This document shows, piece by piece, positions 1 through 8,266 of a stretch of DNA of 64,000 nt. A program made the position numbers and the translations under genes. Position 1 is the stretch's first letter. Every line of letters begins with the position of its first letter. The stretch is taken from positions 30,423 to 94,422 of the forward strand of contig CAYPYW010000007.1 of assembly GCA_964415365.1 (NCBI GenBank), in the 5' to 3' direction. A model generated the notes under the pieces. That model made no database searches and was not told the DNA's origin. It saw nothing but the letters and a program-made list of their open reading frames with translations. Source of the stretch: Hydromicrobium sp964415365. Lineage in GTDB: Bacteria; Actinomycetota; Humimicrobiia; Humimicrobiales; Humimicrobiaceae.

Positions 1-2
1 GG

Positions 3-302
3 CAGATATATGATTCTTTTGTTGAATTGATAAACAAAATGAGAAAACAGACGTATGCGGAAGTGGTAAGCTGCATTGAGCTTGATAGTAGAAGCATCTC
101 TGCAATCAAGAAAATTATAGATAAGAATACAGGTCTTGATGTGAGAGTAAAGAACATAATAGATAAAAGCATTATTGGTGGTATGGTCATTAGAATAGGG
201 GAAGAGATACTTGATTTAAGCATTAAAAATAAACTTGATGATATGAAAACCAGGTTGAAATCAATCGAACTTAAGGGGGAGAATTTTGGCATTAAGAATT
301 GA
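3..302 (+). CDS. atpH: ATP synthase F1 delta subunit, 3' end only
   Basis: This is the C-terminal part of the F1 delta (OSCP-type) stator protein, which ties the F1 head to the b-subunit stalk. The reading frame is open to the left edge of the window, so the true start and N-terminal domain lie outside. The family signature IIGGMVIRIGEEILDLSIKN is present near the end, followed by a short charged helix. The stop overlaps the atpA start by 17 bases, as expected for a translationally coupled atp operon. The family is firm because of the signature and the atpA-G-D-C genes that follow. Confidence 0.93.
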   Translation, partial: QIYDSFVELINKMRKQTYAEVVSCIELDSRSISAIKKIIDKNTGLDVRVKNIIDKSIIGGMVIRIGEEILDLSIKNKLDDMKTRLKSIELKGENFGIKN

Positions 303-1800
303 CTCGGAAAAAATTACCGATCTTATAAATTCTGAGCTGGCTGTTTATAGAAAAGAAACTAAAATTGAAGAAATAGGTGAGGTTCTTACAGCAGGAGATG
401 GTATTGCTACGGTAAGCGGTCTCTCAAAAGCTATGGCCGGGGAGATGTTGCTTTTCCCAAGTGGGGTTTATGGGCTGGCGCTCAATCTGGATAAAGATGA
501 AATAGGAGTTATTATCCTGGGAGATTCAACTAAAATCCAGCAGGGAGACATAGTGAAGTGCACGGGTAAAATTTTAGAAGTCCCTGTAGGTGAGGAACTT
601 ATTGGAAGAATAGTAGATCCATTAGGAAAACCGCTGGACAATAAAGGGAAAATTAAGACCAAGAGTTTCCGGCCGGTGGAGTTCATGGGCCCCGGTGTAA
701 TAGACCGTCAGCAGGTAAAAGAACCTCTTCAGACCGGAATAAAAGCTATAGACTCAATGGTTCCCATAGGCAGAGGGCAGAGAGAATTAGTGATAGGTGA
801 TAGGAGCATAGGGAAATCAGCAATTTTGATTGATACTATTTTAAATCAAAAAGATACTGGTGTGTTATGTATATATGTAGCAATAGGCCAGAAGACGGAA
901 ACAGTGGTAAGGTTTATAGATAAACTTGAAGAAATGGGTGCAATGGAGTACACAATAATAGTGAATGCATCCGCTAAGTCTCCGGCATCTCTTCAGTACA
1001 TTGCACCTTATGTCGGATGTGCTATGGGTGAATATTTTATGTATAGTGGGAGGCATGCTCTGATTGTGTACGATGACCTTTCCAAGCAAGCCGCTGCTTA
1101 CAGACAGTTGTCTCTGTTGCTTAGAAGACCACCGGGAAGAAAAGCTTATCCGGGTGATATATTTTATATCCACTCCCGGCTCTTGGAGAGAGCTGCCAAG
1201 CTTTCAGATGCCAGAGGAGGTGGTTCATTGACGGCCATACCTGTTGTAGAAACAAAAGCCGGGGATATATCTGCGTATATTCCCACTAATGTAATATCTA
1301 TAACAGATGGGCAAATATATCTTGAAACGGATTTATTTAATGAGGGAATAAGACCGGCCGTAAATCCGGGCATTTCAGTTTCCAGGGTGGGAGGAAATGC
1401 CCAGGTTGAGGCGATGAAAAAAGTAGCTGGACGATTAAGATTAGACCTGGCTCAGTTCAGGGAGCTTGAAACCTTTGCTAAATTTGGTACAGAGCTGGAC
1501 AAAGAGACGCGAAAGCAGCTGAACAGGGGGGAGAGGATAATAGAAGTATTAAAACAAAGACAGTACAAACCGATGGCTATAGCAGATCAGATTATGATTA
1601 TTTATGCATTAACCAATGGTTATTTGGATGATGTGGAAATAAGTGAACTGCAGAAGTTTGAATTGGAATATCTGGAGTATATTCACCATTCATATCCTCA
1701 AGTTTTAGAGGTGATTACTCGCACGGGGGATTTTGATGATAAATTAGAAAAAACAATTAGGAAAGCTCTAGAAAAATTTAAGGAAAAATTTGGTTACTAG
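286..1800 (+). CDS. atpA: ATP synthase F1 alpha subunit
   Basis: This is the 504-residue alpha subunit of the F1 catalytic head, of normal family length. The TTG start follows AAGGGGGAG at about 273-281. Nucleotide-binding residues lie at 171-178, but the P-loop reads GDRSIGKS instead of the nearly invariant GDRQTGKT. Downstream blocks are canonical: YDDLSKQAAAYRQLSLLLRR, the GGGSLTAIP block, and SVSRVGG carrying the arginine that reaches the beta catalytic site. It sits between atpH and atpG in one operon. The P-loop change is the only oddity; it would affect the non-catalytic nucleotide site and need not abolish function. Confidence 0.98.
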   Translation: MALRIDSEKITDLINSELAVYRKETKIEEIGEVLTAGDGIATVSGLSKAMAGEMLLFPSGVYGLALNLDKDEIGVIILGDSTKIQQGDIVKCTGKILEVPVGEELIGRIVDPLGKPLDNKGKIKTKSFRPVEFMGPGVIDRQQVKEPLQTGIKAIDSMVPIGRGQRELVIGDRSIGKSAILIDTILNQKDTGVLCIYVAIGQKTETVVRFIDKLEEMGAMEYTIIVNASAKSPASLQYIAPYVGCAMGEYFMYSGRHALIVYDDLSKQAAAYRQLSLLLRRPPGRKAYPGDIFYIHSRLLERAAKLSDARGGGSLTAIPVVETKAGDISAYIPTNVISITDGQIYLETDLFNEGIRPAVNPGISVSRVGGNAQVEAMKKVAGRLRLDLAQFRELETFAKFGTELDKETRKQLNRGERIIEVLKQRQYKPMAIADQIMIIYALTNGYLDDVEISELQKFELEYLEYIHHSYPQVLEVITRTGDFDDKLEKTIRKALEKFKEKFGY

Positions 1801-1815
1801 TGGAGTTGATAATAT

Positions 1816-2736
1816 TTGGATCAGACAAAAAATATAAGAGACAGATTAAACAGGATAAGAAATACCAGGAAAATAACAAAAGCAATGGAAATGATTGCTT
1901 CTTCCAAGATCAAGACAGATCAGAGAAGAATTTTGGAGGCAAGGCCATTTATCAGAAAACTGGAAGATTTTATTAATGATATTGTTTGCTATTCTTCTAT
2001 GTCTGATCCTCTCATAGATAAAAATGGTAATATAGAGACTGTTCTTGTCATAGGCATTACTGCAGATAGGGGGCTTTGCGGAGGTTATAATTCGGAGATT
2101 ATAAGATTGATTGAAAAGACTGCGAGAGAAATAGAGAGTAAAGGCAAAAAAGTAAAACTGGATATAATAGGTACCAAGGGCAAAAATTATTTCAAATATG
2201 CCAGAACTGAATTGAATCGTGTATTTGAGAATTTATCTGATCATCCAAAGTTTTTGGATGCAAGAGGAATTGCAAATGATATCATTGAAAGTTATGTAAG
2301 TAAAGAAGTTGGTCAGGTTATAATATGCTATACCAAATTCAAAAATGTGACAGAGCAGATGCCACATACTCAGCAGATTCTTCCCATTACCCTTGAAGAG
2401 GGGATAATAGCTGAAAGAATAAACGGAAATTCAACCCGTATTGGTGATAGGCTCTGCAAAGTTAAACCTGAATTCATATACGAACCTTCTACCGGAGAGA
2501 TTTTTAAATCGCTTTTACCTGAGTATATTTACACTATTATCTATATGGCACTGCTCGAATCCAGTGCGAGTGAAACGGGAGCAAGAATGACGGCTATGAG
2601 AAATTCAAGCGATAATGCGGATGATATAATAAAGGACTTAAGTCAGAGATATTATAGAGTCAGACAACAACAAATAACCATAGAGATTTCAGAAATTGTT
2701 TCTGGTGCAGAAGCTCTCAAACAAGCAGACTCTTAA
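1816..2736 (+). CDS. atpG: ATP synthase F1 gamma subunit
   Basis: This is the central rotor shaft of F1, which turns inside the alpha3-beta3 ring. The 306 residues begin at a TTG 15 bases after the atpA stop. The N-terminal helix has the family pattern RIRNTRKITKAMEMIASSKI, and the C-terminal helix contains RMTAMRNSSDNADDII and a closing ISEIVSGAEAL. These two helices form the coiled-coil shaft. The middle carries GITADRGLCGGYN, also a family block. Length and order match a standard bacterial atpG. A 64-base gap separates it from atpD. Confidence 0.97.
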   Translation: MDQTKNIRDRLNRIRNTRKITKAMEMIASSKIKTDQRRILEARPFIRKLEDFINDIVCYSSMSDPLIDKNGNIETVLVIGITADRGLCGGYNSEIIRLIEKTAREIESKGKKVKLDIIGTKGKNYFKYARTELNRVFENLSDHPKFLDARGIANDIIESYVSKEVGQVIICYTKFKNVTEQMPHTQQILPITLEEGIIAERINGNSTRIGDRLCKVKPEFIYEPSTGEIFKSLLPEYIYTIIYMALLESSASETGARMTAMRNSSDNADDIIKDLSQRYYRVRQQQITIEISEIVSGAEALKQADS

Positions 2737-2800
2737 GAAAGTTTAAGATTGAATATATGTTTTATGGGAAAATTGGTTGCAAAAGGAGAATTAAAAGTTT

Positions 2801-4327
2801 ATGGCAAAGAGTAAATCAGATGGTAAGGGTAAGGGCAGGATTGTGAGTATAAGAGGCCCTGTGATGGATATAGAATTTACGCCGGGTGAGCTCCCGGATA
2901 TATATACTGCTCTGGAAATATACAAACCCACAAGTATAGAAAATAAGGGACAGCCAGAGAAAATAATAGCGGAAGTCCAGCAGTTCATAGGGAATAACCA
3001 GGTAAGAGCTGTAGCTATGTCTGCTACTGAAGGACTTGATAGAGGGATTGAAGTCATAAACACGGGAAAACTTATTGAAGTGCCAGTAGGTAAAGAGACA
3101 CTGGGAAGAATCTTCAATGTGTTGGGAGAGACTATTGATTTAAACAGGGAAAAAATAAAAACAGGTGTAAAACTTTCTATTCATAGAGATCCTCCTTCAC
3201 TGGAAGATATTAAACCTACTACTGAATTGCTTGAAACCGGGGTGAAAGTAATAGATCTTTTATGTCCCTTTGTTAAAGGTGGAAAGATTGGGATGTTTGG
3301 CGGAGCTGGTGTAGGTAAGACAGTAATAATAATGGAATTGATTCATAATATAGCTGTGAAGCATGGAGGTTTTTCGGTATTCACCGGTGTGGGTGAAAGA
3401 ACCAGAGAAGGTAACGATCTCTGGTTGGCTATGAAGGAATCGGGAGTGCTGGATAAAACTGTCCTTGTATTTGGTCAGATGAACGAACCGCCAGGAGCAA
3501 GATTGAGGGTAGCGCTTACTGGTCTTACTATGGCTGAATATTTCAGAGATTACGAAGGAAAAGATTTACTGCTCTTTGTAGATAATATATTCAGATTTGT
3601 TCAGGCTGGTCAGGAAGTTTCTACTTTACTGGGAAGAATGCCTTCAGCAGTAGGATATCAACCTACATTATCCAGTGAAATGGGAGAACTCCAGGAGAGG
3701 ATAACTTCTACCAGGAAAGGTTCAATAACGTCGGTACAGGCTGTTTACGTACCCGCAGATGATTTAACTGACCCCGCACCAGCCACAGTATTTACTCATC
3801 TTGATTCCACTGTGGTTCTTTCCAGACAAATAGCCGAACATGCTTTATATCCCGCAGTGGATCCACTGGAATCTTCGTCTCAAATGCTGGATCCGCAATT
3901 TGTGGGTGATGAGCATTATCATGTAGCCAGGGAAGTTAAGGAAATACTACAGAGGAATAAGGAACTCCAGGATATTATAGCTATTCTGGGGATAGAAGAA
4001 CTTTCAGAAGAAGACAAACTCACGGTACGAAGAGCAAGGAAACTGGAGAGGTTTCTGTCCCAGCCATTTTTTACAGCGGAGCAATTCATAAGAGAAAAAG
4101 GCAGATATGTGAAAATTGAAGATACAGTTAGGGGTTTTAGAGAAATAATGGAAGGTAAATACGATGACCTGCCTGAACAGGCATTTTATATGGTAGGAAC
4201 TATAGAGGAAGTGAAGGAAAAGGCTAAAAAAATGAAGGAAGAGACTATTGAAGATAAGAATATAACAGGCAAAGATAAAGGAAATGATAAACAAAATCGC
4301 AGAGCCGGTGAGTCAGAAACTATATAA
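2801..4327 (+). CDS. atpD: ATP synthase F1 beta subunit (extended C-terminus)
   Basis: This is the catalytic beta subunit of F1. The P-loop GGAGVGKT is at residues 167-174, followed by the canonical GVGERTREGND, LLFVDNIFRFVQAGQEVS and ALYPAVDPLESSS blocks. The 508 residues exceed the usual 460-480. The normal end of the family falls near FYMVGTIEEV, and about 30 further residues follow that are almost all charged or polar (EETIEDKNITGKDKGND and on). The start ATG is preceded by AAAGGAG. The tail is probably disordered; it could also reflect drift of the stop codon. It is followed 18 bases later by atpC. Confidence 0.98.
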   Translation: MAKSKSDGKGKGRIVSIRGPVMDIEFTPGELPDIYTALEIYKPTSIENKGQPEKIIAEVQQFIGNNQVRAVAMSATEGLDRGIEVINTGKLIEVPVGKETLGRIFNVLGETIDLNREKIKTGVKLSIHRDPPSLEDIKPTTELLETGVKVIDLLCPFVKGGKIGMFGGAGVGKTVIIMELIHNIAVKHGGFSVFTGVGERTREGNDLWLAMKESGVLDKTVLVFGQMNEPPGARLRVALTGLTMAEYFRDYEGKDLLLFVDNIFRFVQAGQEVSTLLGRMPSAVGYQPTLSSEMGELQERITSTRKGSITSVQAVYVPADDLTDPAPATVFTHLDSTVVLSRQIAEHALYPAVDPLESSSQMLDPQFVGDEHYHVAREVKEILQRNKELQDIIAILGIEELSEEDKLTVRRARKLERFLSQPFFTAEQFIREKGRYVKIEDTVRGFREIMEGKYDDLPEQAFYMVGTIEEVKEKAKKMKEETIEDKNITGKDKGNDKQNRRAGESETI

Positions 4328-4345
4328 GTCCGGAGGTAACTTATT

Positions 4346-4735
4346 ATGCCGGAAAAGAAAATAGATTTAAGCATAGTGACTCCTGAGAAGCAGATCTATG
4401 AAGGAAGGGTTGATTCCATAGTCATTCCTGCTGTGACTGGTTTAATGGGTATATTGCCAGGGCACTTACCGATTGTCTCACAGCTGGGGATAGGTATAGT
4501 GAAGATAGAAACAGAAAAAGGGGTGGAGTATGTGGGTATTCAAGGAGGTTATTTAGATTTTTTATATAATAAGGCAAATATTCTGACTGCAAGAGCAATT
4601 GTTACTACATTTGAGAAACAAAAAGAAACTGTAAATCAGTTAAGAGAAAAGCATACGATAGTACAGGAAGTTACGGAAGAAACGAAAAAAGTAGCCAGAG
4701 CCATAGCATCTTTAAGAACCCTCAGAAAAAAATAA
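4346..4735 (+). CDS. atpC: ATP synthase F1 epsilon subunit
   Basis: This 129-residue epsilon subunit joins gamma to the c-ring and can inhibit ATP hydrolysis. The N-terminal beta-sandwich shows the family block IVTPEKQIYEGRVDSIVIPA and GLMGILPGHLPIVSQL. The C-terminal part after about residue 88 is a charged helical hairpin. The ATG start lies behind CCGGAGGTAA at 4331-4340, a strong ribosome-binding site. It is the last atp gene. No convincing hairpin terminator is visible in the 108 bases before murA. Confidence 0.96.
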   Translation: MPEKKIDLSIVTPEKQIYEGRVDSIVIPAVTGLMGILPGHLPIVSQLGIGIVKIETEKGVEYVGIQGGYLDFLYNKANILTARAIVTTFEKQKETVNQLREKHTIVQEVTEETKKVARAIASLRTLRKK

Positions 4736-4795
4736 ATGCAAGCCAAATCTATTGAAGGCAGAATAGCTGTTATTTTTTAATTCACCTTTATTTGT

Positions 4796-4801
4796 TATAA
4801 T
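4796..4801 (+). promoter_or_regulatory. Possible -10 box upstream of murA
   Basis: A perfect TATAAT lies 42 bases before the murA start. No good -35 match lies 16-18 bases upstream, where there is only a T run. AGGAAG at 4819-4824 is the nearest purine-rich stretch, 19 bases from the ATG. It may let murA be transcribed apart from the atp operon. In such AT-rich DNA the box alone is weak evidence. Confidence 0.3.
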
Positions 4802-4843
4802 AGCCTTTGCTTTTTATTAGGAAGATAATTTTTTTTTATTTTT

Positions 4844-6124
4844 ATGGAGAAGTTTATCATAAATGGTGGAAAGATTCTGTCCGGGAAAGTTAAGATAAGC
4901 GGTGCCAAAAATTCTGCATTGAAATTAATGGCTGCATCAATACTGGCTGATAGTAAAACTACCATAAAAAATGTGCCAGAAATTGAGGATGTCAATACCA
5001 TGATGGATGTACTGAGGACCCTTGGGGCTGGTGTAGATGCGGACACAAAAAATAAAGTGATTGAAATTAATCCGGAGGGTATTGATAGCTATGAGGCGCC
5101 TTATGAGCTTGTGAGAAAGATGAGAGCTTCAATACTGGTTGCAGGACCGCTTTTAAGCAAGTTTGGTAAAGTTAAAGTCGCTATCCCAGGGGGGTGTAAT
5201 ATTGGCTCCAGACAAATCGACCTTCATCTGAAAGGTTTTGAGGACCTGGGAGCAAAATACTTTGTAGAACAAGGGTATATTAATTGTCAGGTCGATGGCA
5301 ATAAAGCTGGAGCCAGGCTTTCCGGTAACATAATGAACCTGGATTTTCCTTCCAGGGGGGCTACTGAAAATATAATGATGGCAGCATGTCTTGCCACTGG
5401 TAAAACAATTATTAATAATGCTGCAAGGGAACAGGAAATTGTGGATCTTGCTTGCTTTCTAAACTCGATGGGTGCAGAGATACAGGGATCAGGGACTGAT
5501 TGTATTACAATAAATGGAGTTAAAAGTCTAAAGGGAACGGACTATGAAGTCATGCCTGATAGTATTGAAGCAGGTACTTTTATTATTGCGGCGGGCTTGT
5601 GTGGTGATAAAGTAGAGATTGAAAATGCGAGGTGGAAGAACCTTGAAGTGTTTTGTTTGAAGTTAAAAGAAATTGGAGTAAATATTTCTATTGTTGATGA
5701 AAATAATGTAAGAGTAGATAAATCTCAAGAAGGATACAAACCTGTCAATATAAGCACACTCCCATATCCTGGTTTTCCTACTGATTTACAACCTCAAATT
5801 ACAGTACTTCTATCTACTGTCCCTGGAATGTCCATAGTAACCGAGAATGTTTTTGAAAACAGGTTTATGTATGTGGATGAATTAAATAGAATGGGGGCTA
5901 ACATAAAAATTGATGGGCATCGTGCTGTAATAAAGGGGGTTGAGAAATTATCCGGAGCTCCGGTCAGATCATTTGATATTCGTGCCGGAGCAGCAATGGT
6001 ACTTGCAGGACTTGCGGCAGAAGGATCTACTGAAGTAAGCGATATATATCATATCAAAAGGGGTTATGAAGATTTTGAAGAAAAATTGCACAGCCTTGGT
6101 GCTGATATAGAAAAGATATGTTAG
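4844..6124 (+). CDS. murA: UDP-N-acetylglucosamine 1-carboxyvinyltransferase
   Basis: MurA transfers enolpyruvate from PEP to UDP-GlcNAc, the first committed step of peptidoglycan synthesis in the cytosol. The 426 residues match the family length. K22 and N23 in SGAKNSA are the conserved substrate-binding pair, and the PGGCNIGSRQID block carries the active-site cysteine at C118, so a fosfomycin-sensitive type is predicted. The C-terminal DIRAGAAMVLAGLAAEG block is canonical. Location directly after atpC recalls the atp-murA linkage of several Gram-positive genomes. No clear SD lies close to the ATG. Confidence 0.97.
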   Translation: MEKFIINGGKILSGKVKISGAKNSALKLMAASILADSKTTIKNVPEIEDVNTMMDVLRTLGAGVDADTKNKVIEINPEGIDSYEAPYELVRKMRASILVAGPLLSKFGKVKVAIPGGCNIGSRQIDLHLKGFEDLGAKYFVEQGYINCQVDGNKAGARLSGNIMNLDFPSRGATENIMMAACLATGKTIINNAAREQEIVDLACFLNSMGAEIQGSGTDCITINGVKSLKGTDYEVMPDSIEAGTFIIAAGLCGDKVEIENARWKNLEVFCLKLKEIGVNISIVDENNVRVDKSQEGYKPVNISTLPYPGFPTDLQPQITVLLSTVPGMSIVTENVFENRFMYVDELNRMGANIKIDGHRAVIKGVEKLSGAPVRSFDIRAGAAMVLAGLAAEGSTEVSDIYHIKRGYEDFEEKLHSLGADIEKIC

Positions 6125-6169
6125 TTTATTAGAATAAAAAAATATAAAAAGTTTGTTACAGGTTTATTA

Positions 6170-8227
6170 TTGAAATTTGTGATAATGAAGAAAAATAAAG
6201 GTGGGGCAGGAAAAAAGGTTAAGAAAATTGTAGATAGGAGAGGATTTAAAAGATTACCTTTATATGTAAGAGTAATAGTAATTGTCCTCTCTTCTATAAT
6301 TTTTATTGGGGGTGCAGGTACGGCCGGCTTCTTTCTTTATGTTAATTCATTGAATAGAGCTATAAATTCAATTACGACCACTGAAATTGAAAATATACTT
6401 ACCCCTATAGAATCTCCACAGGAACCGGTTACTATTCTTGTACTGGGCCGGGATACCAGAGATGCTGAAAATGATGCAGGTAGAGCTGATATCATAATGC
6501 TTTTTTATTTAAATCCTGAGAAAAACACCGGCAGCCTTCTTTCGATTCCCAGAGACACTCTGGTAGAAATCCCCGATCATGGGGAAGATAAAATAAATGC
6601 TGCTTATGCTTATGGTGGAGAAGAGCTTATGATAAGAACAATTAATTCTTTTTTAGGAGCGGAAATAAACCATTATATAACTCTTGATTTTGAAGGTTTT
6701 GTGGAGTTAATTGATGCACTGGAAGGAGTGGATATTACTATTGATAGGCCTATAGTGGATCCTAAGAGCGGTGCTAATTTTTCAGCCGGCAATCATCATC
6801 TTACCGGGGAGCAGGCTCTGTCATACACTAGGAGTAGATCTACTGAACTTGGAGACATTGGCAGAATTCAAAGACAGCAGCAGTTGTTCGGAGAACTGAT
6901 AAAGCAGAAATTAAATGTAAAATATCTATCAAGTGTTCCATATTATTTTAATATTTTGGTAGAAAACACAAAAACAGATCTTGACATTTTAACTATTCTT
7001 AAATATTCGAAAGCGATCCTGTCTTTTAGTTCCGAGAATTTTGAAACGGCAATTATCCCAACTCATTCGGACTGGATAAAGGAAGAAACTATCAGTGTTC
7101 AAATTCCAAACACAGAAGAGGCAAGGGCAATGTGGCAGAGAATTATAAACGGGGAACCGGCGGGTCAGTACAATGCAGAATATACAGAGATAGATGAAAT
7201 ATCGGATTCAATGACTCAAGATACCACGTATAAATTTAAAGTTAAGGTAAAAAACACAGGAGCTTTAACCTGGAATAGAAACGGTGAAGATCCGGTTCGT
7301 CTGGGTTATCACTGGATAGATTTCAACAGTAAGGAGACGGTAGTCTTTGATGATGGCAAAAGAAGTGTTATACCAGAGGATGTAGTTAATGTAGGCGGCG
7401 AGACAGTATTTGATCTGACTGTGGTAGCTCCTTCTGAGCCTGGTGAATATATTTTACAGATAGATCTGGTGCAGGAAAGTGTGACCTGGTTCTCTTATCA
7501 GGGGGTACCACCCCTTGAGAGGTTCGTATCTGTCGATGTCTCTTACGCTGTTCAATATGATGATGGAGGAACTACCCCAAATTACCTCGATCCCGGCCAG
7601 GAGTTTGAGGCTGTAATTAAAGTAAAAAATAATGGATTTTTGATCTGGGGCTCCTCTGGTTCAGGAAGGGTAGCTCTGGGAACACACTGGATTGATAGAG
7701 ATACCGGAGAGATCGTTATATGGGATGGTGATAGGGGGTTACTTAATTCTGATGTTTCTCACGGTCGGGAGGCAGAAGTAAATATAAAAATCAAAGCGCC
7801 TGATAAAGCCGGCAGGTATACATTGCAATATGATATGGTGCGGGAGAGAGTTGCCTGGTTCTCAGAAAAGGGTATAATTCCACTGGAAGTAAATGTGGAT
7901 GTGGGGGAAAATCTAGACAAAGCGATAGCCAAAAAGACGACAGTAAAAATATTTAATGGTAATGGTGTCAGTGGCGCTGCAGATGAAGTTGAGGAATATT
8001 TGAAAAGTTATGGATTCAAAGTTTATGCTTTATCTAACGCAGAAAGATTTGATTTTGAGAAAAGTACAGTTTTATATAATAAAGGCAATAAAGAGAAAGC
8101 TGAACAGCTGGCATTGATTTTTGATAATTTGGAGATTTATGAATATAATAACACTTGGGATTTTTACCAGACTACTGCGGATTTAGTACTGATAGTGGGT
8201 AAGGATTACAATGACATTATGCAGTAG
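6170..8227 (+). CDS. LytR-CpsA-Psr (LCP) glycopolymer ligase with two Ig-like domains
   Basis: LCP proteins move lipid-linked wall polymers onto peptidoglycan outside the cell. The order is a basic cytosolic tail (1-32), one membrane helix (about 33-57), and an LCP domain (about 86-255) with conserved arginines in GRDTRDAENDAGRADI, SIPRDTL and YTRSRSTELGDIGRIQR. Two repeated beta domains of the NBR1 Ig-like kind follow (about 352-458 and 472-578), each with a GxHWID segment and a V(T/A)WFS segment, then a LytR_C domain (about 589-680). At 685 residues it is well above a plain LCP. The TTG at 6170 has AGG seven bases upstream; ATG at 6185 is an alternative start. Downstream glycan genes fit the role. 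Confidence 0.92.
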   Translation: MKFVIMKKNKGGAGKKVKKIVDRRGFKRLPLYVRVIVIVLSSIIFIGGAGTAGFFLYVNSLNRAINSITTTEIENILTPIESPQEPVTILVLGRDTRDAENDAGRADIIMLFYLNPEKNTGSLLSIPRDTLVEIPDHGEDKINAAYAYGGEELMIRTINSFLGAEINHYITLDFEGFVELIDALEGVDITIDRPIVDPKSGANFSAGNHHLTGEQALSYTRSRSTELGDIGRIQRQQQLFGELIKQKLNVKYLSSVPYYFNILVENTKTDLDILTILKYSKAILSFSSENFETAIIPTHSDWIKEETISVQIPNTEEARAMWQRIINGEPAGQYNAEYTEIDEISDSMTQDTTYKFKVKVKNTGALTWNRNGEDPVRLGYHWIDFNSKETVVFDDGKRSVIPEDVVNVGGETVFDLTVVAPSEPGEYILQIDLVQESVTWFSYQGVPPLERFVSVDVSYAVQYDDGGTTPNYLDPGQEFEAVIKVKNNGFLIWGSSGSGRVALGTHWIDRDTGEIVIWDGDRGLLNSDVSHGREAEVNIKIKAPDKAGRYTLQYDMVRERVAWFSEKGIIPLEVNVDVGENLDKAIAKKTTVKIFNGNGVSGAADEVEEYLKSYGFKVYALSNAERFDFEKSTVLYNKGNKEKAEQLALIFDNLEIYEYNNTWDFYQTTADLVLIVGKDYNDIMQ

Positions 8228-8231
8228 GTTT

Positions 8232-8260
8232 TTTACATCATTATATTTTTGTTTTAAAAT
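8232..8260 (+). promoter_or_regulatory. Predicted sigma-70-type promoter of the dehydratase gene
   Basis: TTTACA at 8232-8237 and TAAAAT at 8255-8260 are separated by exactly 17 bases. The expected transcription start falls on or next to the ATG at 8267, with no SD in between, so the mRNA may be leaderless. This is inference from spacing alone. Confidence 0.5.
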
Positions 8261-8266
8261 AGATTG

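Noticed and set aside
865..1373. Antisense reading frames inside atpA and other conserved genes
   Set aside because: They lie wholly within genes with strong family matches and show no family features themselves.
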